Source: Rhodospirillaceae bacterium
GTDB taxonomy: Bacteria; Pseudomonadota; Alphaproteobacteria; Kiloniellales; DSM-21159
Length of the DNA: 64,000 nt
NCBI GenBank assembly: GCA_006969625.1
Contig: CP030885.1
Location: 1,674,001 to 1,738,000, forward strand
Direction of reading: 5' to 3'
Shown here: positions 7,132-16,286 of the stretch, piece after piece
Position numbering within the stretch: the stretch's first letter is position 1
Layout: every line of letters starts with the position of its first letter
The notes under the pieces: generated by a model
The model's database searches: none
Seen by the model: the letters and a program-made list of their open reading frames with translations, nothing else
What the model was told of the DNA's origin: nothing
Made by a program: the position numbers and the translations under genes

Positions 7132-8449
7132 GGCGGGTTTCCGCCGCACCGCCGCTCCGAGGTGAAGCTACGTCCCAGCTCAGTGATCCAGGCGCTATGG
7201 ATCTTGCGCCTGTCAGGCGGGGATCACGATAGCAAAGCGAAACGAAAAGCTTGGGTCTACCGACGAGCGATGCTCGCTGCCCAGGCACCCGCTCTTCCCA
7301 TCTTCGTAGCCTGCTTGGCCCGAGGCTCAGAAGGCCGGGAAGGGCAAGCGTGACGCCAATCCACAGCGGTGCACGCAGGCCGTAGCCGGCATCGATGCCG
7401 AGGCCGCCCGACCAGGCGCCGAAGGCGGTGCCGGTCGTGATGATCGAGGTATGGACGGTGTTGACCAGCGGGCCGGGATGGGCGGTGCGCATCACCCGCG
7501 CCACCATCGCCGGGTTCATCGGCACGCCGACGAGCCCGATCGCCATGAAGGCGACGATGGCGAGGGGCGCTGTACCGGCGAGTACCGCAAGGCCCGCAAG
7601 CGACGCGGCGAGCGCGACAAGGCCGACGATCAGAATGGGGATGGTGTGTTCATCCGCATACCGCCCGACAAGCAGATTCCCGATCACGTTGGCAACGCCA
7701 TAGGCGCCGAGCAGCACCGGTCTGGCCCCCGGCGCCAGACCGGCCAGCTCGGTGAAGATCGGCGCCGCATAGCTGAAGGCCGAGAATGTCGCTCCGATGA
7801 TCGGGCGGCTCGTCGCAAATGCTGCCCAGAGCCGCCCGCACTTGAGCGCCTCGAGCTCGTCATTCAGGCCGAACTCGGCACGGCTTTTCGACCCCGGCGC
7901 CAGGGCGGCGACAAGAACCGCACAGAGAAGGGACAGGAGCGCGACGGCTCAGAAGCTCGCGCGCCAGCCCAATTCTTGCGCGATCGCCGTGGTGGCGGGC
8001 AGTCCCAGGACCGGCGCCAGCATGATGCCGCTCAAAACGATGGAGGCGGCCCGCCCTCGGGCCTGCGGGGAGACCAGTTCGGCGGCGATCGCCAGCGACA
8101 CGCCGAAGCAGGCGGAACTCGACGCGCCCGTGACGAGTCGGGCAACGGCCATCGTGGCGTAGTTCGGCGCCGCTGCAGCGAGCGCGGCGCCGGCCACGTA
8201 GATCGCCAGCAAGGCGAGCAGTGCCGGCTTGTTCGGCGCCTTGAAGTGCATGAGAAGCGCCATGACCAACGGCCCGCCGACAGCCATGCCGACCGCGTAG
8301 AGCGAGATGAGATAGCCGACTTGCCCGACCGTCGCCTCCAGCGCCGCGGCCAGCGACGGCAGCATGCCCGCCACCATGAACTCCGAGGTCGTCAGCATGA
8401 AGATCGTCGACCCGAAGAGGTAGACGACACCCGGCAGGCGAGACCGCAC
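7064..8449 (-). pseudogene. MFS transporter (DHA1 type) interrupted by an in-frame TGA
   Basis: The N-terminal half (TMs 1-6: VVYLFGSTIFMLTTSEFMV to IAQELGWRASF) stops at TGA (7949-7951). The same frame continues directly as AVALLSLLCAVLVAAL and TMs 7-12. The related pump at 12268-13476 reads GWRATFWAV at the same place, so a Trp TGG has become TGA. The frame also overruns the expected C-terminus by about 50 residues into the MerR gene, suggesting a second lesion. A GTG at 8449 is a plausible start, because frames starting at 8575 would include the TetR-like operator. It is divergent from a TetR gene. Confidence 0.8.
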
Positions 8450-8522
8450 CGAACCGCCCGACGGCGTCGCCGCCGTCCGCGTTGCGCAGGGATCCTCGAT
8501 ATCGCTCCTGGTTCGGTGCTCT

Positions 8523-8546
8523 TTTCTGTAACCAGTTTTACAGAAA
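8523..8546. promoter_or_regulatory. TetR-type operator between the MFS pseudogene and tetR
   Basis: TTTCTGTAA (8523-8531) and TTACAGAAA (8538-8546) are perfect inverted repeats with a 6-bp spacer. The size and position between divergent TetR and efflux-pump genes fit a TetR binding site. The operator survives although the pump gene is broken. Confidence 0.7.
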
Positions 8547-8619
8547 TGGTTTGCAAGCTTGAGCCGTACACTCAAGGCATTTATATAAATGTCGATACAA
8601 AAATGATGGCGAAGAAAAG

Positions 8620-9231
8620 ATGGTCATGGCGATCCGGGGCCGGCCGCGCGGCTTCGACCGCGATTTCGCGCTTCGAAAGGCGATGGAGGTCTTCTGGGCG
8701 AAGGGCTATGACGGGGCGCAGCTCACCGACCTGACGGCGGCGATTGGCATCGCGCCGCCCAGCTTCTACGCTGCCTTCGGCTCGAAGGAAGCCGCGTTCC
8801 TGGACGCTGTTGACCTCTATATCGACCGCATTGCGTCTGCGCCCATGCGCGCGCTGGAAGCGGCGCCGACCACGCGCGAGGGTGTTCGCGCCATGCTGGA
8901 GGGCAGCGTCGATATCGCCGTTTCCAACGAGCCGGGCGGCTGCCTGCTCATCCTGGGCGTGGTGAACTGCCTGCCGACAAACCGGACGGCACGGGACCGC
9001 CTTCTCGCTGCGCGCCGCGAAACCCTCAAGCTGATCGCCGCGCGGCTGAGACGTGGTGTGCGCGACGGCGACCTGCCCCGCGGCACGGGGTCGACACGCC
9101 TCGCGGCCTTCTATCATGGCGTCATGCAAGCCATCTCCTTCCAGGCCCGCGACGGTGCCACGCGCAAGGAGCTGACGGCTCTCGTCAAGCCGTCGCTCGC
9201 CCCTCTCGATAGTCTCGCGTCACCGAGGTGA
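8620..9231 (+). CDS. TetR/AcrR-family transcriptional regulator
   Basis: A 203-residue TetR repressor. The N-terminal HTH is clear (RGRPRGFDRDFALRKAMEVF, then LTDLTAAIGIAPPSFYAAFG, about residues 6-52), followed by a ligand-binding domain containing NEPGGCLLILGVVNCLP. It is divergent from the interrupted MFS pump, which it presumably repressed through the palindrome at 8523-8546. With the pump broken, it may now be an orphan regulator. Confidence 0.88.
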   Translation: MVMAIRGRPRGFDRDFALRKAMEVFWAKGYDGAQLTDLTAAIGIAPPSFYAAFGSKEAAFLDAVDLYIDRIASAPMRALEAAPTTREGVRAMLEGSVDIAVSNEPGGCLLILGVVNCLPTNRTARDRLLAARRETLKLIAARLRRGVRDGDLPRGTGSTRLAAFYHGVMQAISFQARDGATRKELTALVKPSLAPLDSLASPR

Positions 9232-9234
9232 CCG

Positions 9235-10209
9235 CTACACTTGTTCGATTCGCTTCGGGCCCGGCGATCCAGGCAGCGACAACGCCGCCTTCTGGGCGGA
9301 CCGTCCGGTTTGATCGAGGATCCATTCGCGAAAAGCGACGATCGGCGGATCCTGGCTGCTGCTCTGCGGGCAGACGAGATAGTAGGCGAAGTCCCGCCCC
9401 ATGCCGACCCCGACGTCGAACAGCTTCACAAGTCGGCCCTGCGAAAGTTCCGTCTCGACCATCGCCATTTCGACAAGACCGACGGCGCCGCCATCGGTCG
9501 CCGCCTGCACGACCTGGCTCGACTCGCCGAAGGCCACGCAGCTTCGTTCGTCGAAGTCGTCGACACCGGCGGCGGCCATCCACATCGGCCAGTTCGGCCA
9601 CACCAGACCGCCGACCTCGCAATCGACATAGCAGAGCGTGTGTCGGAAAAGGTCCCGCGGCGATTCGAGCTGCGGACCGGTTTCCAACAGTTTCGGACTG
9701 CAGACCGGAACGACGATCGTGTCGAACAGGCGATCCGTTCGGACTCGGTCGTAGCGTCCGGCGCCGAAGCGGATGGCGACATCGACATCGTCGGTGTCGA
9801 AATCCCTGACCTCGTCGGAAATGTCGAAGGTCAACTCAAGGCCAGGATTGGCGGCCCTGAACTGCGGAAGCCTCGGCAGGAGCCAGTTCGTCGCGAACCG
9901 CGCGCCCAGCGACAGGCGCAGACGAGACGACCCGCGGGCCAGTTTGCGGGCGCGCGCCGTGGCCCTTTGCAAGCCGTCCAGCGCCTCGCCGGCCGCCTCG
10001 AAGAGCACCGCACCCGCAGCGGTGAGTCGGATGCTGCGGCTCGTCCGCGTGAAGAGCGCAAAGCCAAGCTGCTCTTCGATCTCCTTGATGTGATAGCTGA
10101 CCGCCGCCGGCGTCAGCCCGACTTCCTTGGCCGCCCGGGTGAAGTTCAGGTGTCGGCCGGCCGCCTCAAACGTCCTGAGTGCACGTGTTCCAGGCAGCAT
10201 GCGTGTCAT
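9235..10209 (-). CDS. LysR-family regulator, GcvA-like
   Basis: A 324-residue LysR protein with an N-terminal HTH (ALRTFEAAGRHLNFTRAAKE, then LTPAAVSYHIKEIEEQLG). The opening style and the WPNWPMWMAAAGVD loop match the GcvA/AmpR-like subgroup. It is divergent from a class IV aminotransferase with a 144-bp gap, so that gene is the likely target. Its 3' end lies 3 bp from the end of the convergent tetR gene. Confidence 0.88.
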   Translation of the reverse strand: MTRMLPGTRALRTFEAAGRHLNFTRAAKEVGLTPAAVSYHIKEIEEQLGFALFTRTSRSIRLTAAGAVLFEAAGEALDGLQRATARARKLARGSSRLRLSLGARFATNWLLPRLPQFRAANPGLELTFDISDEVRDFDTDDVDVAIRFGAGRYDRVRTDRLFDTIVVPVCSPKLLETGPQLESPRDLFRHTLCYVDCEVGGLVWPNWPMWMAAAGVDDFDERSCVAFGESSQVVQAATDGGAVGLVEMAMVETELSQGRLVKLFDVGVGMGRDFAYYLVCPQSSSQDPPIVAFREWILDQTGRSAQKAALSLPGSPGPKRIEQV

Positions 10210-10353
10210 CGATCTTCAAAGCTGACTTGACGATTACCGAAGGATTACTCGTTTTTCAATCGCCGAGCAATGAAGGATACAAGCATGACTTGACAATCAA
10301 ATGTGTCGGTTCGCGACGTCTCGTACTCCGCGCCCGACCCCAGGAGCGAAAGC

Positions 10354-11157
10354 ATGTCAGACAGTGCCACCGGCTTCGTCGTTCATCGCAACGGCCGGCC
10401 TGCCACCACTGCGGACCTCGCACCGCTGGTCTTCGCGGGCTACGCCCATTTCACGGCCCTGCAGGTGCGGGGCGGTAAGATCCGGGGTCTCGATCTTCAT
10501 CTGACGCGGCTGCGCTTCGCCTCCTTGCTGCTCTTCGGCCATGCCTTGCCCGACGATCAGATCCGCACCTACTTGAGGACTGCGATCGAGGCCGGGCCGT
10601 CCGACCTCTCCTTGATGGCCACCATCTATCCGCCGGCAGGCGAATTCACGGCCGCCGCGACGGACGCGGAGCCTGAGGTCCTGGTCCGAACCACACCGGC
10701 CGCTTCCGGCCCTGCCGGACCGCTTGCGCTCGCGACCGTCCATCACGAGCGGTTCCTGCCCACGGTCAAGCACGTCGGGGAACTGGCGAAGACCTACTTA
10801 CTTCGAGAGCCCGCTGACGATGCCGCGTTCATCGACCGTCGGGGCCGGCTCAGCGAAGCCACGATCTGGAATCTCGCCTTCTGGGACGGCGAGGCGGTGA
10901 TCTGGCCGCGCGCCGAGATCCTGGTCGGAACCACGATGGGTGTCGTTCGCCGGCAATTGGACAAACTCGCCGTTCCCCAACGCACGCAAGAGGTCACGCT
11001 GGCCGATCTTCCGACCCTGGCCGGAGCCGTCGTCATGAACTCGTGGACGCCAGGCGTGACGGTTGACCGGATCGGCGCAGTACCCTTGCCGGACGCGCCG
11101 GACTTCCTGGAGCTGCTGCATCGAGCCTACCAAGCCGAGCCGCTGGTTTCGCCTTGA
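10354..11157 (+). CDS. Class IV PLP-dependent aminotransferase family protein
   Basis: A 267-residue fold-type IV aminotransferase. The start is the ATG preceded by AGGAG with 7-nt spacing; an upstream in-frame Met at 10303 lacks this. Features are a central KHVGELAKTYLLRE holding the probable PLP lysine, then GRLSEATIWNLAFWDGEAVI and a phosphate-binding VGTTMGVVRRQL. The family includes branched-chain and D-amino-acid aminotransferases and aminodeoxychorismate lyase; this subgroup's substrate is unknown. The divergent LysR is probably the regulator. Confidence 0.8.
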   Translation: MSDSATGFVVHRNGRPATTADLAPLVFAGYAHFTALQVRGGKIRGLDLHLTRLRFASLLLFGHALPDDQIRTYLRTAIEAGPSDLSLMATIYPPAGEFTAAATDAEPEVLVRTTPAASGPAGPLALATVHHERFLPTVKHVGELAKTYLLREPADDAAFIDRRGRLSEATIWNLAFWDGEAVIWPRAEILVGTTMGVVRRQLDKLAVPQRTQEVTLADLPTLAGAVVMNSWTPGVTVDRIGAVPLPDAPDFLELLHRAYQAEPLVSP

Positions 11158-11219
11158 TGCACGCCGAGGCCGCGCCGCCGTATGGTGAGCTCTCGTTCCG
11201 ACACTGGCGACGTCGGGGC

Positions 11220-12254
11220 TCATGCGGCCGGCGGATTGACCCGGGCAAAGCCCTCCTGTCGACGATAGGGCGAGTAGGGATAGGCGACGGGGGCCTCACT
11301 GACGTCGTCGAGCCGTTCGATTTGCTCGCTGGAAAGGGCCCAACCGACGGCACCCAGATTGTCGCGAAGCTGTTCTTCGTTGCGTGCCCCGATGACGACG
11401 GTCGATACGCTCGGCCGCTGGAGCAACCAGTTGATCGCGATCTGCGGGATGGTCTTGCCTGTTTCGGCAGCGATCTCGTCGAGCGTGTCGACGATCCGAT
11501 ACAGGCGATCCTGCTCCACGGGCGGCCCAAGTTCGGCCGTGTCGTGCAGCCGGCTTTGCTCGGGCAGGGGCTGGCCTCGACGGATCTTGCCGGTCAGCCG
11601 TCCCCAGCCCAACGGGCTCCAAATCGCCGCGCCAAGCCCCTGATCGAGGCCGAGCGGCATGAGCTCCCACTCATAGTCCCGTCCGACCAGCGAGTAATAG
11701 GACTGGTTCGCCACATAGCGGGGAAAGCCGTAGCGATCGGCGATCGCGAGCGACTTCATGATGTGCCAACCGGAGAAATTGGAGACGCCGAGGTAGCGGA
11801 CCTTGCCCTGCTGGATCAGCAAGGCGAGGGTCGAGAGGACTTCCTCCACGGGAGTAAAGGCGTCGAAGGCATGCAGATAGAACAGGTCGATGTGGTCTGT
11901 CTGCAGACGCTTGAGCGACGCGTCGCAGGCGGCGATCAGTCGAGACCGGGACGAGCCCGCATCTGTCGGGCCGTCACCCATGGGGAGGGTCGTTTTCGTC
12001 GAGATCAAGACGTCGTCGCGGCGGCCCTTCAGGGCCGCACCGAGAATCTCCTCCGAAGCCCCCCAGGAGTAGACGTCGGCCGTATCGAACATCGTGACGC
12101 CGGCCTCCAGGCAGATGTCGATCATGCGCCGGGCACCGTCGACATCGACGTCTCCCCAGGCGCCGAAGAGCGATCCTTTACCGCCGAACGTTCCGGCACC
12201 GAGAGTCAGGATCGGCACTTGAAGCCCCGAGGCGCCGAGATACCGATGTTCCAT
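11220..12254 (-). CDS. Aldo/keto reductase
   Basis: A 344-residue NADPH-dependent oxidoreductase with a TIM-barrel fold. The catalytic tetrad is in place: Asp57 and Tyr62 in MFDTADVYSWG, Lys87 in LISTKT and His128 in FYLHAFD. The YLGVSNFSGW and VVIGARNEEQLRDNL motifs (cofactor side) are typical of the YajO/IolS-like group. It lies 13 bp downstream of the MFS pump on the same strand, so the two probably form an operon controlled by the divergent LysR at 13541. The physiological carbonyl substrate is not predictable. Confidence 0.9.
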   Translation of the reverse strand: MEHRYLGASGLQVPILTLGAGTFGGKGSLFGAWGDVDVDGARRMIDICLEAGVTMFDTADVYSWGASEEILGAALKGRRDDVLISTKTTLPMGDGPTDAGSSRSRLIAACDASLKRLQTDHIDLFYLHAFDAFTPVEEVLSTLALLIQQGKVRYLGVSNFSGWHIMKSLAIADRYGFPRYVANQSYYSLVGRDYEWELMPLGLDQGLGAAIWSPLGWGRLTGKIRRGQPLPEQSRLHDTAELGPPVEQDRLYRIVDTLDEIAAETGKTIPQIAINWLLQRPSVSTVVIGARNEEQLRDNLGAVGWALSSEQIERLDDVSEAPVAYPYSPYRRQEGFARVNPPAA

Positions 12255-12267
12255 GGCTGCGGTCCTT

Positions 12268-13476
12268 CTAGCTTGGAGGAAAGCTGCGGGGCCGCTGCGC
12301 AGCGGCGACCCGCATGGATGTGAGCGCCACCGGAAATGCCAGCACCGGGATCAGGGCGGCCGCGAGCGGCAGGACCGCAAGACCGGGGCCATGCTCGATG
12401 ACAAGGCCGCCGAGCCATGCACCGAGCGCGTTGCCGAGATTGAAGGCGGCGATGTTGACGCTGGAGGCGAGGCTCTCGCCAGCACCGGTCGCGTTGCTCA
12501 TGACCCAGGCTTGCAGCGGCGGGACCGTGGCGAACGCTGCCATTCCGAAGAGGCCAACGAAGATCACGGCCGCAATCGGATCGCGAATGGCGGCGTTCAT
12601 CGCGGCAAGAAGGACGGCCAAGACGAGCAGGCAGCCGAGCACCGTCGCTCTCAAGCGAGCGTCCGCAAGCCATCCGCCGAGCAGATTGCCGACCACGAGC
12701 CCGGCTCCGAAGAGCAGAAGCGTCGGTGAAATCGCCACCTCGGGCAGGCCGCTGACGCGCGTCAGAAGCGGGGCGATGTAAGTGAACACCATGAACACGG
12801 CGGCATAGCCCAACACGGTTGTCGAGAGACCCAGCAGGACCGACGGACGAACCAGGGCGCGCAACTCGGACAGCGGATCCACTCTGTCGGGTCGATCGAC
12901 CGTTTGTGGGACCAGCCACTCGATGATCGCGACGGCGGCGACACCGATTGCGGTCACCGCCCAGAAGGTCGCACGCCAGCCGAGCGCCTGGCCGATCCAG
13001 GTCCCGACCGGGACACCGAGGACCGTGGCGAGCGTCAGGCCGGTGAACATGACCGCGATGGCGCTAGCCCGCTTCCGCTCGCCGGCAAGATCGGCTGCAA
13101 CGACGGCGCCCACACCGAAGAACGTGCCGTGCGCGATGGCGGTAAGGATGCGGGCCGCCATCAGCATCTCGTAGGACGTCGCCACCGCGCAGGCCACGTT
13201 GCCGACCGTGAAGATGGCCATCAATGCCACAAGCGCGCGTTTGCGCGGCCAGCGGCGGGTGGCGAGAGTCAAGGCGGGGGCGCCGATCACGACGCCGAGC
13301 GCATAGCCGGAAATCAGCAGGCCCGCCGCCGCGACCGACACATCGAGATCCGCGCTCACCTCCAGCAGCAAGCCCATGATCACGAACTCCGTTACACCGA
13401 TGCCGAAGGCGCCGGCGGTGAGCGCATAGACGGCCGGCGGCATCGCGGAGCGGGGCTGGGCTCGTGAGGGTCGCAT
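12268..13476 (-). CDS. MFS transporter, DHA1 drug/sugar-efflux type
   Basis: A 402-residue pump with twelve hydrophobic segments. It opens with VYALTAGAFGIGVTEFVIMG and carries the family loop motif ATRRWPRKRAL after TM2. It resembles AraJ/YdhP-like exporters. It is intact and provides the comparison for the related interrupted pump at 7064-8449. The aldo/keto reductase follows 13 bp downstream. The LysR gene is divergent 64 bp away, with an inverted repeat in between. Confidence 0.88.
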   Translation of the reverse strand: MRPSRAQPRSAMPPAVYALTAGAFGIGVTEFVIMGLLLEVSADLDVSVAAAGLLISGYALGVVIGAPALTLATRRWPRKRALVALMAIFTVGNVACAVATSYEMLMAARILTAIAHGTFFGVGAVVAADLAGERKRASAIAVMFTGLTLATVLGVPVGTWIGQALGWRATFWAVTAIGVAAVAIIEWLVPQTVDRPDRVDPLSELRALVRPSVLLGLSTTVLGYAAVFMVFTYIAPLLTRVSGLPEVAISPTLLLFGAGLVVGNLLGGWLADARLRATVLGCLLVLAVLLAAMNAAIRDPIAAVIFVGLFGMAAFATVPPLQAWVMSNATGAGESLASSVNIAAFNLGNALGAWLGGLVIEHGPGLAVLPLAAALIPVLAFPVALTSMRVAAAQRPRSFPPS

Positions 13477-13510
13477 GACCCGTACCTAGCGGGCGGCCCG
13501 ATTATGATCT

Positions 13511-13542
13511 ATAAGTCAAAAATCAGAAGACAGATGACTTAT
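13511..13542. promoter_or_regulatory. Inverted-repeat operator overlapping a LysR start codon
   Basis: ATAAGTCA (13511-13518) and TGACTTAT (13535-13542) form a perfect 8-bp inverted repeat with a 16-bp spacer. The right arm includes the first two bases of the ATG at 13541. Its place between the MFS pump and the LysR gene suggests a site for autorepression and pump control. If it blocks the upstream ATG, the next Met (13547) could be the real start. Confidence 0.6.
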
Positions 13543-14458
13543 GAGAATGGTCCAGGGTCAACCCAACCGGCTCGCAGAGATGGAGGTGTTCGTCGCCGCG
13601 GCCGAGCACGGCGGCTTCTCGGCGGCCGCGCGAGCGCGTGCGATGACGCCATCGGCCGTCAGCAAGCTCGTGTCTCGCCTTGAGGTGCGGCTCGGGACGC
13701 GGTTGTTCAACCGATCGACGCGCAAGCTACAGCTGACCAGCGAGGGTGCGGCCTTCTTCGAGCGGTGCAGGACGATCCTCGCACAGATCGAGGAGGCCGA
13801 GCGCTGCGCGGGCATAAGCGAAGCACCGGTCGGGCGGGTCCGTGTCAGCGTCAATGTGCCGGTGGGAACGCACATTATCTTGCCCCTGATCCGTCCGTTC
13901 GTCGACCGATACCCGCAGGTCGAACTCGACATCTCTCTGACCGACCGTGTGGTGGACCTTTTGGACGAGCGCACGGACGTGGCGATTCGCAGCGGCCCGC
14001 TTCCGGACTCGAGCCTGCGCGCCCGCAAGCTCGGTACGACGTCGATGATGATCGTCGCCGCGCCCGACTACCTGCAGCGTCACGGCGTGCCCGCATCGCC
14101 GTCCGATCTGGAGGGGCATGCGCGCCTCGGTTTCTCGTATCCCAGAGCGGTCGAGGGTTGGCCGATGCGGGTCGGCGCGGAAAGACTGACGGTCCCCATC
14201 GGCGGTCCGGTCCAGATCAGCGACGGCGAGGCGTTGCGGCGGCTGGTGCTCGAGGGCTTGGGGATGGCCAGGTTGGCGCACTTTCAGGTTCGCGACGATC
14301 TTGCGGCAGGGCGGCTGGTTCAGGTGCTGCAAGAGTACACGCGCAAGGATTCGGAGGAGATCCATGCCGTGTTCGTCGGCAGCGGCGGACCGATGCCAGC
14401 CCGTGTGCGAGTGCTCTTGGATTTTCTTGCGGGATCGATCGATCAGGACTCGCTGTAG
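13541..14458 (+). CDS. LysR-family transcriptional regulator
   Basis: A 305-residue LysR protein with an N-terminal HTH (LAEMEVFVAAAEHGGFSAAA, then MTPSAVSKLVSRLEVRLG) and a co-inducer domain (DERTDVAIRSGPLPDSSLRA is typical of the group resembling DmlR). It is divergent from the MFS/aldo-keto reductase pair, its likely targets. The 3' end overlaps the convergent azoreductase gene by 16 bp. The start is at 13541 or 13547. Confidence 0.88.
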   Translation: MRMVQGQPNRLAEMEVFVAAAEHGGFSAAARARAMTPSAVSKLVSRLEVRLGTRLFNRSTRKLQLTSEGAAFFERCRTILAQIEEAERCAGISEAPVGRVRVSVNVPVGTHIILPLIRPFVDRYPQVELDISLTDRVVDLLDERTDVAIRSGPLPDSSLRARKLGTTSMMIVAAPDYLQRHGVPASPSDLEGHARLGFSYPRAVEGWPMRVGAERLTVPIGGPVQISDGEALRRLVLEGLGMARLAHFQVRDDLAAGRLVQVLQEYTRKDSEEIHAVFVGSGGPMPARVRVLLDFLAGSIDQDSL

Positions 14459-15180
14459 GCACCCAATCGCTCGTCATGCCCTGCAGTGTTCGTTCGGTCC
14501 GCGGCACGGGCGGTGACGGGGCGGCTTGAGTTCGCATCGGCTGCCGTAAGGCGGTCGACGAGGGCCGGGATGGCGTCGTGCGCGTCGGCGACCGAGCGCG
14601 CGTGCCTCAGGTCATCGAATTCCTGGTACTCGATCCCGATGTGATGGCTGTCGGTCACACCCAGGTATTTCGAAACGGTGTTCAGGTGGGGAACCAGGTG
14701 GTCCATGTCTTGCCGGATCCCGCCGGCCGAAAAGCCGAACTCCCCGGAGGCGGTGAGCATGACCATCGTCTTGCCCGTGAACACCGGCTCGAGCGGGTGG
14801 TCGCCACGACCGAGATCGAAGGTGAAGGTCTCGTTGACCCGGACGACCTGATCGACCCAGGCCTTCAAGGCGGACGGCATACCGTAGTTGTACATCGGCG
14901 TCGTGACGACGATCAGATCGGCACGCCTCAATTCGGCGATCAGGTCGTCGGACACCGCTAGGGCTTTCGCCTGGTCCAACGACCGTCTCTCGGGCGGGGT
15001 GAAAGCTGCCGCGATCCACGCCTCGGATATGGCCGGCGGGGGCGTCTTTCCGATGTCGCGAAGGATGACCTCATCCCCTGGGTTTCGCCTCAGCCATTCC
15101 GAGATGAATCTGTTCCCGAGCGCACGCGACAGGGATCGTGAGGACCGTGCGCTGGCATCGATGCGAAGCAGTTTGGGCAT
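14443..15180 (-). CDS. azoR: FMN-dependent NADH-azoreductase family protein
   Basis: A 245-residue flavodoxin-fold protein resembling AzoR/AcpD. The phosphate-binding N-terminus (LLRIDASARSSRSLSRALG) and the FMN/quinone-site PMYNYGMPSALKAWVDQVVR are well conserved, as is LTASGEFGF. The family reduces quinones and azo compounds with NADH. It is longer than the usual ~200 residues because of a low-complexity C-terminal extension after about residue 215. It is divergent from a LysR gene, and a hairpin covers its likely ribosome binding site. Confidence 0.85.
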   Translation of the reverse strand: MPKLLRIDASARSSRSLSRALGNRFISEWLRRNPGDEVILRDIGKTPPPAISEAWIAAAFTPPERRSLDQAKALAVSDDLIAELRRADLIVVTTPMYNYGMPSALKAWVDQVVRVNETFTFDLGRGDHPLEPVFTGKTMVMLTASGEFGFSAGGIRQDMDHLVPHLNTVSKYLGVTDSHHIGIEYQEFDDLRHARSVADAHDAIPALVDRLTAADANSSRPVTARAADRTNTAGHDERLGAYSES

Positions 15181-15186
15181 AGTGGC

Positions 15187-15209
15187 GGTCTCCTCGTCGA
15201 GAGGAGACC
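15187..15209 (-). promoter_or_regulatory. Hairpin covering the azoR ribosome binding site
   Basis: On the minus strand GGTCTCCTC and GAGGAGACC form a perfect 9-bp stem around a 5-nt loop. The GAGGAG in the 3' arm is the best Shine-Dalgarno for the azoR ATG at 15180. The stem would hide it, suggesting translational control, though this is untested. Confidence 0.45.
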
Positions 15210-15316
15210 CTCCCGACTTGTTGGTTGGCGATGGACACCGCTTGTCGCGTGTCGGCCCAACGTCCGCAAACGCAAAAAGCTCTTCATGGCTGAGTTTGAC
15301 TCATCTATAACGCACC

Positions 15317-16207
15317 ATGTTCCAACGCATGCCGTCACCGTCCGCGCTTCGCACGTTCGAGGCCGCCGCCCGGCTCGGAAGCTTCAAGGCGGCCGCACAG
15401 GAGCTGTCGGTCACGCCAACGGCTATATCTCATCAAATCAGAGCGTTGGAGAGGCGTATCGGTTTGGGGTTGTTCGCTCGGCATGCCCGTGCCGTCGAGC
15501 TCACAGCGGCCGGCCGACGTCTTGCGGAGGCGACGAGCCAGGGGTTCTCGCAGATCCAAGAGGCGTTGGAAGAGTTATCGGAAGGTGAAGAGGTCTTGAC
15601 CATCGCCACGACGCCCGCTTTCGCTGCGCAATGGCTGGCGCCTCGCCTCGGCGGTTTTCAGAAGGCCTTTCCAGACCTCCGTGTGCGCATAGAGGCGGAC
15701 ACGAAGCCAGTGGAGTTGCGACGGGATCGGCGCGTCGACATCGCGATACGATACGGCCGCGGCACTTTCCCCGACCTGCACGCCGTGCCGCTGCAAAGCG
15801 AGACTTTCGGCGCCTACGCGGCGCCTGCCTACTTGGCCCGGCTCGACGATCTGGACGAGGCGGCGTTTTTCGAGACGACGTGGACTCAGCCCGGATTGAG
15901 TGGCATGACATGGGCGCAATGGTTTGCCACGGCTGGCATCGGGTGCGAGATCGACAAACTCGACCTGCGCCGATTCGACCAGGAGCACCATGTCCTTCAG
16001 TGCGGGATCGCCGCCCAGGGATGCATCCTGGCCAGTTCGATCCTTGTCTCCGACATGGTCGCCCGTGACTTCCTTCGGCCGTTTCGCCCGGAGGTTCGTT
16101 TGGAGGGCATGCGCTACACGGCTCTCGCGACACGCGAGCGGTCGGAGGCGCGAAAGGTCAGGCACTTCCTGGCGTGGATCCGAACGGAGTTCGACCGATC
16201 GGCTTGA
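15317..16207 (+). CDS. LysR-family regulator, GcvA-like
   Basis: A 296-residue LysR protein with the HTH in PSALRTFEAAARLGSFKAAA and LSVTPTAISHQIRALERRIG. It belongs to the same GcvA-like subgroup as the regulator at 9235. TGAGT-ttg-ACTCA (15291-15303) lies just upstream and is a plausible operator. It is divergent from azoR, its likely target. The gene ends 79 bp before a convergent LysR gene. Confidence 0.88.
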   Translation: MFQRMPSPSALRTFEAAARLGSFKAAAQELSVTPTAISHQIRALERRIGLGLFARHARAVELTAAGRRLAEATSQGFSQIQEALEELSEGEEVLTIATTPAFAAQWLAPRLGGFQKAFPDLRVRIEADTKPVELRRDRRVDIAIRYGRGTFPDLHAVPLQSETFGAYAAPAYLARLDDLDEAAFFETTWTQPGLSGMTWAQWFATAGIGCEIDKLDLRRFDQEHHVLQCGIAAQGCILASSILVSDMVARDFLRPFRPEVRLEGMRYTALATRERSEARKVRHFLAWIRTEFDRSA

Positions 16208-16286
16208 GCCGGTCCTCCGAAAGCGGACGCCGGCCCGTTGGGCAATCCTGCAGCGCGCCGCAAGGACGCCGCCGGCGGCGAGTCGA

